A stretch of DNA of 64,000 nucleotides, from the NCBI GenBank assembly GCA_902362435.1, contig CABIWW010000001.1, forward strand, positions 243,538 to 307,537, read 5' to 3'. Shown one piece after another: positions 59,187 to 64,000 of this stretch (positions are counted from its first letter, which is position 1; each line of letters starts with the position of its first letter). The notes beneath the pieces are model-generated. The model saw nothing but the letters and a program-made list of their open reading frames with translations. It was not told the origin of the DNA and did no database searches. Source of the DNA: Eubacteriaceae bacterium. GTDB lineage: Bacteria > Bacillota > Clostridia > Peptostreptococcales > Anaerovoracaceae. Made by a program: the position numbers and the translations under genes.

Positions 59187-60881
59187 ATGACTCAAAAACA
59201 GAACACTAATGTTGCTCAGGTCGGAGAACATGGTCTGAAAAAGCATGACATCAAAGTTTCGACAGTAGTATTCATGATCTTCTGTCTGGTAGCGGCAGGC
59301 TGCTACGGAATCGAGGAAATGATCCCTGAATGCGGCCCCGGCCTTACCATAGTAATGCTCTGTGTGCTGCCGTTCGTATGGGCGCTGCCGTTCGGATGCG
59401 TTGCTTCCGAGCTGGGGTCGGTAAGACCGCAGGAAGGCGGCTACTACAAGTGGGTACAGGAAGCACTCGGAGAATTCTGGGGTTTCCAGGCAGGATGGTG
59501 GAGAACCATCTCTATCTACATCGATAACGCTGTATACGTTATTCTGGCAGGCGGATACGCCGCAGCTCAGTGGGATCTGGGCTGGACCGGAGAATTTGCC
59601 ATCAAGGCTGCAATGATAATCATATTTACATGGATCAATATCCGCGGCGTAAAGGATGTAGGTATAGCAAGCACGATACTTTCGATACTCGTTATGGTAG
59701 CATTCGGACTCGTTGCAGTGTGCGGCTTCATGAACTGGGGCGGCAATGCTGAGACGGCTGACACTATCTCGTTCCAGCTCACGGCATACGAAGCAACAGG
59801 CGCTTCAGACTGGCTCTTCTTCATAGCAGGAGGAATCTCAGTCGGCATGTGGATGTACTCGGGATACGAGTCGATGTCGACGATCGCAGGTGAAGTTTCG
59901 AATCCGCAGGTCATCCCTAAGGGAACCCTCATCACTATACCGCTTATCATGGCTGTATATATCCTGCCTACTATCGCAGGCCTTGGCTCACTGGGTCAGT
60001 GGGAGAACTGGGGAACAGAGGCAGGAACTGTAGGATACTCAGACGTTGTACAGGAATTCTGGGGACCTGCATTCGGTGTATTCTTCGTACTGGTTGCGAT
60101 ATTCGCACAGTGTTCGATATTCAACACCTACATAGCATCGGGTTCCAGAGGCTTCTTCTCGCTGGCAGATGATAATCTGGCTCCGCCGCTTCTCGTAAAA
60201 TGTGACAAGAAACACGGAGTGCCTTATATCGCTGTACTGACAGTAGCTGTTTCAACGATGATACTATGCATGCTGCCGTTCGGGTTCGTAATAATCCTTG
60301 ACGTGCATATGCTCATCGCATCGTACATACTCGTTTATATCTCCGCTATGATCCTCAGAAAGAAGATACCGGCGGAAGAATACAAGTTCAAGATCCCCGG
60401 AGGATTCGGACTTCTGGTCGTATTGTGTATCGTACCGATCTGCGTGGCACTGTTCGCGATCTTCATCAACGGATCCGACTACTACATAGGCGGTATGACG
60501 GCGATGGCAACAGGTCCGTTCCTTTACATCATCTGGAGAAAGATGTACGGCGGTCTCACGAAGAAAGACCCTGTCGCATTCCCGGGAAACAAGAGGACCG
60601 GTCTGGCAGTAGGAGACACGAAGAGGATATCTCTGCTGTTCCTGTTCATGACTGTCATGAACGCAGTTACATGTGTATTCGTGCCTTGGTATGAAGGCTG
60701 GGGAACTGAAGATGCATGGGAGGCAGGAGATTACTTCGACGGCATAATGGAAAACGGCAATGTCGATACTATCGTAAGCGTGATAGGCAACTATCTGCAT
60801 ATATTCACAGCAGTATGCGCTGTACTCTGCGTAGTATTCTTCATAATTTCCAGAAAGGTAGAGACGTCGAAAGCGAAATAG
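59187..60881 (+). CDS. APC family amino acid permease
   Basis: A 564-residue protein with about 12-14 hydrophobic segments, longer than most APC carriers. Family features are the N-terminal VFMIFCLVAAGCYGIEEMIPECGPG (unwound helix 1 region), PFGCVASELGSVRPQEGGYYKWVQEALGEFWGF and SGYESMSTIAGEVSNPQ (helix 6 region). The E-L/P-QEGGYY pattern places it with the amino acid/glutamate:GABA antiporter-like branch. SD AAAAAAGGAGG. It follows a saccharopine-dehydrogenase-like gene, so it may import that enzyme's substrate; the actual solute is unknown. Confidence 0.9.
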   Translation: MTQKQNTNVAQVGEHGLKKHDIKVSTVVFMIFCLVAAGCYGIEEMIPECGPGLTIVMLCVLPFVWALPFGCVASELGSVRPQEGGYYKWVQEALGEFWGFQAGWWRTISIYIDNAVYVILAGGYAAAQWDLGWTGEFAIKAAMIIIFTWINIRGVKDVGIASTILSILVMVAFGLVAVCGFMNWGGNAETADTISFQLTAYEATGASDWLFFIAGGISVGMWMYSGYESMSTIAGEVSNPQVIPKGTLITIPLIMAVYILPTIAGLGSLGQWENWGTEAGTVGYSDVVQEFWGPAFGVFFVLVAIFAQCSIFNTYIASGSRGFFSLADDNLAPPLLVKCDKKHGVPYIAVLTVAVSTMILCMLPFGFVIILDVHMLIASYILVYISAMILRKKIPAEEYKFKIPGGFGLLVVLCIVPICVALFAIFINGSDYYIGGMTAMATGPFLYIIWRKMYGGLTKKDPVAFPGNKRTGLAVGDTKRISLLFLFMTVMNAVTCVFVPWYEGWGTEDAWEAGDYFDGIMENGNVDTIVSVIGNYLHIFTAVCAVLCVVFFIISRKVETSKAK

Positions 60882-60926
60882 CAGAAGCGGTTTAATCGGA
60901 TATTTTATTATTCCGGAAATATCAAT

Positions 60927-60968
60927 AAAAGTTTCATATGAAAATATGTGGCGAAGCCACTTTTGTTC
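60927..60968 (-). repeat. 42-bp dispersed repeat, copy 2
   Basis: This is the reverse-complement copy of the element at 20204-20245 (40 of 42 bases shared). Here the central part forms a perfect TTTCATATGAAA palindrome next to the GTGGC/GCCAC hairpin. It lies just after the APC permease gene. Confidence 0.8.
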
Positions 60969-60986
60969 AAAGGCGCATTGTTATGT

Positions 60987-61058
60987 AACGCCGTATAGTC
61001 AAAAATCAGAGGGCGCTGTGCCGGGATGTGATATTCACCCTGGGCGGCGTTCTTTTTT
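60987..61058 (+). terminator. Terminator after the APC permease
   Basis: AACGCCG (60987-60993) pairs with CGGCGTT (61045-61051), and an inner GCCGGG...CCCTGG stem lies between; CTTTTTT follows at once. Confidence 0.7.
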
Positions 61059-61087
61059 ATAGCGTTGGGCGTGCGGACCGTTCATAC

Positions 61088-61131
61088 TTGACAGCTGTGG
61101 TAAAGGATAGTATACTTTACTAAAAAAGTAT
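61088..61131 (+). promoter_or_regulatory. Promoter of the Rrf2 gene with overlapping operator
   Basis: TTGACA (61088-61093), a 17-base spacer and TATACT (61111-61116). The inverted repeat ATACTTT (61112-61118) / AAAGTAT (61125-61131) overlaps the -10 and start point, as expected for autorepression by the encoded regulator. Confidence 0.75.
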
Positions 61132-61149
61132 GATAACGACTGCAGGGAG

Positions 61150-61557
61150 GTGACCGGTATTTTAATAATCAAAGAAGTCGAATATGCTATACAGATACTT
61201 GACGCGCTTTATCACAAAAGTCCGATGTCAGCTGCAGCGCTTTCGCAGGAGAAAAATATCCCGTCCCCATTCATATACAGGGTACTTAAAAAGCTTGAGA
61301 CAGGCGGGCTGCTGACTATCAGGCGCGGCCCGAAGGGCGGATACAGCCTGCGCAGAGACTGCGAAGAGATCACACTTTACGATGTAGTGAACGCATTCGA
61401 GAATACATTTCTGGTGATCGAATGCATGAAAAGCGATTATGACTGCACCAGGAACGCCGGTTTCGACTGTCGCATGCACAGAGAGCTCGGGCGCATACAG
61501 GGTCTGCTGAAGAACGAGTTCAGGAGCAAAAGCCTGGCGTCGCTGTTCGATGATTAA
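61150..61557 (+). CDS. Rrf2 family Fe-S-type transcriptional regulator
   Basis: A 135-residue Rrf2 protein with an N-terminal winged helix (KEVEYAIQILDALY, SAAALSQEKNIPSPFIYRVLKKLETGGLLTIRRGPKGGYSL) and three Cys near 92, 99 and 107 (C-x6-C-x7-C), similar to the cluster ligands of NsrR/IscR. It likely senses iron-sulfur status or nitrosative/redox stress. The start is unusual: GTG 61150 is part of the SD GGGAGGTGA itself, so initiation may instead be at a non-standard ATT (61159) or ATA (61165). Its promoter overlaps an inverted repeat. Confidence 0.88.
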   Translation: MTGILIIKEVEYAIQILDALYHKSPMSAAALSQEKNIPSPFIYRVLKKLETGGLLTIRRGPKGGYSLRRDCEEITLYDVVNAFENTFLVIECMKSDYDCTRNAGFDCRMHRELGRIQGLLKNEFRSKSLASLFDD

Positions 61558-61560
61558 CGG

Positions 61561-61593
61561 CTGCTGCGAGCGCCGGTTCTTCGGGCGCAGCAG
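61561..61593 (+). terminator. Hairpin after the Rrf2 gene
   Basis: CTGCTGCG and CGCAGCAG, eight perfect pairs, starting 4 bases after the stop. No T-run follows, so termination here is uncertain. Confidence 0.4.
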
Positions 61594-61667
61594 AGGATAT
61601 GCGGATTTGTGCGGAGCGCAGGTAACAGGTAAGAGCAGAAGAACGATCTGACGCTTTTAATAATATG

Positions 61668-61726
61668 CAAAAACCGCTTTCGGTCCGGCAGTGGCAGCAT
61701 GCCACAGGATCCGTCAGCGGTTTTTG
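61668..61726. terminator. Bidirectional terminator between Rrf2 gene and spoIIR
   Basis: CAAAAACCGCT (61668-61678) and AGCGGTTTTTG (61716-61726), with inner CGGTCCGG/GGATCCG and GTGGCA/TGCCAC stems. It serves both the rightward Rrf2 and the leftward spoIIR transcript. Confidence 0.85.
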
Positions 61727-61730
61727 TATG

Positions 61731-62396
61731 TCATTTAGTTTCTCCAAGGAGCTCGGCGATCTTCCATTTCAGGTGCAGGCGCTGCTCGTCAGTCAGACTG
61801 TCGGAGCCGCCGGAAGCGTCAGCTGTGCCGTTTCCGCTGCTCTTGTCCATACCTGCAGACTTTGCAGACGGTGCATCCTTTGCATCATCCCCAGCAACGT
61901 CGCTTTCGGTGCCTTCATCGAGAAGACAGAGCGGCGGGAAGAGCACACACCACCAGTTTTCACCTTTGCCGTCTCCGAGCGTGATGTTCAGCGCCTCGTA
62001 GTTCCCGGCAGGAAAAGTGATACCGCCGTAAGTCTTTTCGGGGATATACCGCACCCCGAGCTTAGCGTGAGCAGAGTAGTCACGCCCGTTCGCTGCGATT
62101 ATCCCTTCACTGATCTTTTCGAGGCTGCCGAGATTCGCCTCGAGATATTCCCTGGTGTCGTCGACGGTGTGAAGGTCATCCTGCTTCTGCAGATATTCGA
62201 TCACCGCGTCGCGCACCTTGAGCTTCAGCGCCTGGTCGCCGACCGTATCGCTGTTTGCGATCACGTGAAGTCTGATGATCCCCTCGTGTTCATTTTTACG
62301 GCCGTCTCCGGTGTATGTATAGAACAAAAGGAAGCCCATTATCAGTACGAGTGCCAGGCATATCATGCATTTTTTTCCGTCAGATATTTTTTTCAA
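61731..62396 (-). CDS. spoIIR: Stage II sporulation protein R
   Basis: A 221-residue secreted signalling protein made in the forespore, which triggers SpoIIGA to process pro-sigma-E in the mother cell. A hydrophobic N-terminal segment (about 8-28) is followed by the family core: IIRLHVIANSDTVGDQALKLKVRDAVI, YSAHAKLGVRYIPEKTYGGITFPAGNYEAL and GENWWCVLFPPLCLLD. A Ser/Asp/Gly-rich linker precedes the last helix. Two TTG codons compete; the one at 62396 (MKKISDGKK) is 8 bases from GGGAGG, while the one at 62402 is only 2, so I chose the former. Confidence 0.95.
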   Translation of the reverse strand: MKKISDGKKCMICLALVLIMGFLLFYTYTGDGRKNEHEGIIRLHVIANSDTVGDQALKLKVRDAVIEYLQKQDDLHTVDDTREYLEANLGSLEKISEGIIAANGRDYSAHAKLGVRYIPEKTYGGITFPAGNYEALNITLGDGKGENWWCVLFPPLCLLDEGTESDVAGDDAKDAPSAKSAGMDKSSGNGTADASGGSDSLTDEQRLHLKWKIAELLGETK

Positions 62397-62479
62397 TTCC
62401 AATTCCTCCCTTGCGCTTTCTGCTTTTCCCGGATATGGCCGCGGCTGGTTTTGGCCGGGCTGATCTGATCCGGTACAGT

Positions 62480-62509
62480 AAGTGTTTACTGCTCAGGGAG
62501 GAATTATAC
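62480..62509 (-). promoter_or_regulatory. Sigma-F/G-type promoter of spoIIR
   Basis: On the minus strand GTATA (62505-62509), a 15-base spacer and GTAAACACTT (62480-62489) fit the forespore consensus GYATA-N15-GGNNANANTW except for one base in the -10. spoIIR of Bacillus is sigma-F dependent, so this is the expected control. Confidence 0.6.
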
Positions 62510-62572
62510 ATATTTATGGAAGTTTTTTTGCAAAGCGCGCCAGGTCGCGACAGATTGCAGTCAGGCGGGGCG

Positions 62573-64000
62573 TCAGCGGACTACGAGCAGTCTTGTGCCG
62601 GCGCTCAGCGGCTGACCGGCGTCCAGGTCGTTGACTGCTGCGATGGACTCGGTGTCGGTGCGGTATCGTTTCGCGATATCCCACAGCGTATCGTCCGGGC
62701 CTGTCACGTAAAGTGCTATCGACGGTGTGCGGACGGATGACGCGGATTCCGAGATGCAGAGGTTTTCGATGGTGTGGAAAACGCAGTGTCGTATGGCCCA
62801 GATCTCTATGGAAACGCTGATGTTTATCTCTAGCTGTCTGCTGTTGATCGAGTCGAACCAGAGGTCCTTTATGCTCGCGGAAATCGCGATCTCTGTCGTG
62901 TCGGGCGAGTTTTCCAGTGCAGGCATATCCAGAGTGCCGCGGAGCGGCACGGTGCTTTCGATCACGAACGGATTGCCGTCGCTGTCGAGTGCGAGGATCT
63001 TCACCGGGATACTGCCTTCGAGTACGATACGTCCCTGACCGGCCGTGCCGCAAAGTTCCGTGATCGTGCCGGTCGCGCACAGAAGCTTTTCGGGTCTGCC
63101 TTTTTCTTCATCTATATTCACGACCTCGCGTGACGAGAGCTCACCGGAAACAGTTCCGGCTATGCAGGAAAGCGGCCGGCTGCACATGTCGAACCGGATG
63201 TCGTTCTTTTTGTGATATGCGTCTGAGATAACAGGTATCGATCGCGTGCGGTAGCCGTGCACCGACGAGGTCACTGTGCCTGTTATCATGATCTGGCTCC
63301 TGGTCTCGACGGATGCTTTCAGATCATCGCCGGCAAAGGATATCTCTATCAGGTCACTGTCGAGATCGTTGTCTGCCATGATGAACTGTGTGAAATCGGT
63401 TTTGTTTCTCAGGCAGCAGAGTGTGTTTTCGTGGTCTTCAAGGCCGAGGTACAGTATTTCGGAAAGGATCGTGCCGTTTATCACGAGTTTGCCGGATGTG
63501 ATCTGTCTGTGGTTTTCGACTATGGAAAAGCTTTCCTTGAGGATCTTCACGGGCTCCGGCTGATCCTCGTGCAGGTTTATCTCCTGAGAGATCTCGGTCG
63601 TTTCAGTGGCTTCGAATATCAGCTCGGATGCGCTGAACTGTTCATTTTTCAGGATCAGGTCAGGGTCGCTGTTGGCGTTGTGGAGCGGGAGCTCTTTCGC
63701 TGTGACGACAGTGACGCGAACCTTTACATATCCCTTGACTGTAAATTTGCGCTCGTTCATCAGTTCGGCGGTCACCGGGCCGATGTCGAACGTGCATACT
63801 GATTCTGCGGAAGTGCCTGTGGCAGCGTCATGCTGGATATCGGGGATCTCGGATCTGAATGAAACGGCGGATCTTATGACGTCGACAGGCGATGAAGTCG
63901 TTTCCGCAGGGCTGTAGGCGGTGTGCAGGACGATCTCGCCTGAGACTGTGCCGGTGTTTCCTGCTGCAGTCCTCGATGACTGATCCGGGTGGAAAGCTCC
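62573..64000 (-). CDS. SPOCS (DUF3794) repeat protein with C-terminal LysM, 5' end missing
   Basis: The frame is open to the end of the window, so the gene starts beyond it; 475 residues are visible. Two or more SPOCS/DUF3794 units can be seen (KGYVKVRVTVVTAKELPL, VEIDGTILSEILYLGLEDH-like INGTILSEILYLG, and IVLEGSIPVKILALDSDGNPF), rich in beta strands. The last 50 residues form a LysM domain (YVTGPDDTLWDIAKRYRTDTESIAAVN ... AGTRLLVVR). Proteins of this plan are made during sporulation and sit in the spore coat or cortex interface, like SpoVID. It lies upstream of spoIIR in the same direction, with 63 bases between its stop and the forespore promoter of spoIIR. Confidence 0.9.
   Translation of the reverse strand, partial: GAFHPDQSSRTAAGNTGTVSGEIVLHTAYSPAETTSSPVDVIRSAVSFRSEIPDIQHDAATGTSAESVCTFDIGPVTAELMNERKFTVKGYVKVRVTVVTAKELPLHNANSDPDLILKNEQFSASELIFEATETTEISQEINLHEDQPEPVKILKESFSIVENHRQITSGKLVINGTILSEILYLGLEDHENTLCCLRNKTDFTQFIMADNDLDSDLIEISFAGDDLKASVETRSQIMITGTVTSSVHGYRTRSIPVISDAYHKKNDIRFDMCSRPLSCIAGTVSGELSSREVVNIDEEKGRPEKLLCATGTITELCGTAGQGRIVLEGSIPVKILALDSDGNPFVIESTVPLRGTLDMPALENSPDTTEIAISASIKDLWFDSINSRQLEINISVSIEIWAIRHCVFHTIENLCISESASSVRTPSIALYVTGPDDTLWDIAKRYRTDTESIAAVNDLDAGQPLSAGTRLLVVR

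Noticed and set aside
1..64000. tRNA, rRNA genes and CRISPR arrays
   Set aside because: No tRNA-like T-loop pattern with matching acceptor arms, no rRNA signature and no regularly spaced short repeats were noticed; the only regular array is the three-unit 48-bp leader repeat.

Overview
The window comes from a spore-forming, anaerobic member of the class Clostridia (Bacillota). The evidence is a complete spoIIIA operon, spoIIR and a SPOCS/LysM spore-coat-type protein, together with ireB, a PyrK-type dihydroorotate dehydrogenase, pyrI, a LeuA of the long second type, a leucine-type T-box and a sigma-54 activator. Host genes favour ATA (Ile) and AGA/AGG (Arg). A sigma-54-using amino-acid fermenter of the Anaerovoracaceae/Family XIII kind would fit, but that is inference. 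I saw no rRNA, tRNA or CRISPR.

Layout. 1-3.2 kb: end of a U32 tRNA-hydroxylation-type protein, a CNNM/HlyC ion transporter and a ZIP metal transporter. 3.35-7.9 kb: spoIIIAA-AH, with a 59-residue spoIIIAF and an spoIIIAG without the usual insertion. 7.9-15.3 kb: a PAS/AAA+ sigma-54 activator, a textbook -24/-12 promoter, a saccharopine-dehydrogenase-like enzyme, three 48-bp tandem repeats, an unknown protein, an SSS symporter with a small membrane partner, and a YtcJ-type amidohydrolase. 15.4-20.1 kb: two overlapping YhgE/Pip genes. 20.1-26.7 kb: nusB, a TsaD-like gene, xseAB, ispA, dxs, tlyA. 26.7-39.6 kb: aminotransferase, mutS, mutL, miaA, Xer-like recombinase, secreted GLUG protein, methionine-gamma-lyase-like protein, TVP38 protein, ilvA. 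39.6-40.7 kb: a YneA-like SOS cell-division inhibitor flanked by LexA boxes.

40.8-50.7 kb (minus strand): ruvX, ireB, a degenerate copy of the alaS 3' end, alaS, then the pyrimidine operon pyrC-K-D-F-E-B-I (transcribed leftwards). 50.78-51.85 kb: an IS481-type insertion sequence placed between the divergent pyr and leu promoters. 51.9-57.3 kb: T-box leader and leuA-C-D-B. 57.3-61.1 kb: structured leader region, a second saccharopine-dehydrogenase-like gene and an APC permease. 61.1-64 kb: an Rrf2 Fe-S-type regulator, spoIIR with a sigma-F-like promoter, and the 3' part of a SPOCS/LysM gene cut by the window end.

The best candidates for something undescribed are the sigma-54-controlled catabolic cluster with its repeat leader (7.9-15.2 kb), its unlinked relative with a leader-peptide-plus-hairpin arrangement (57.3-60.9 kb), the reduced SpoIIIA channel, the SOS-controlled yneA region with a possible small RNA, and several dispersed structured repeats. 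Promoters, operators and RNA structures were found by eye and are predictions.
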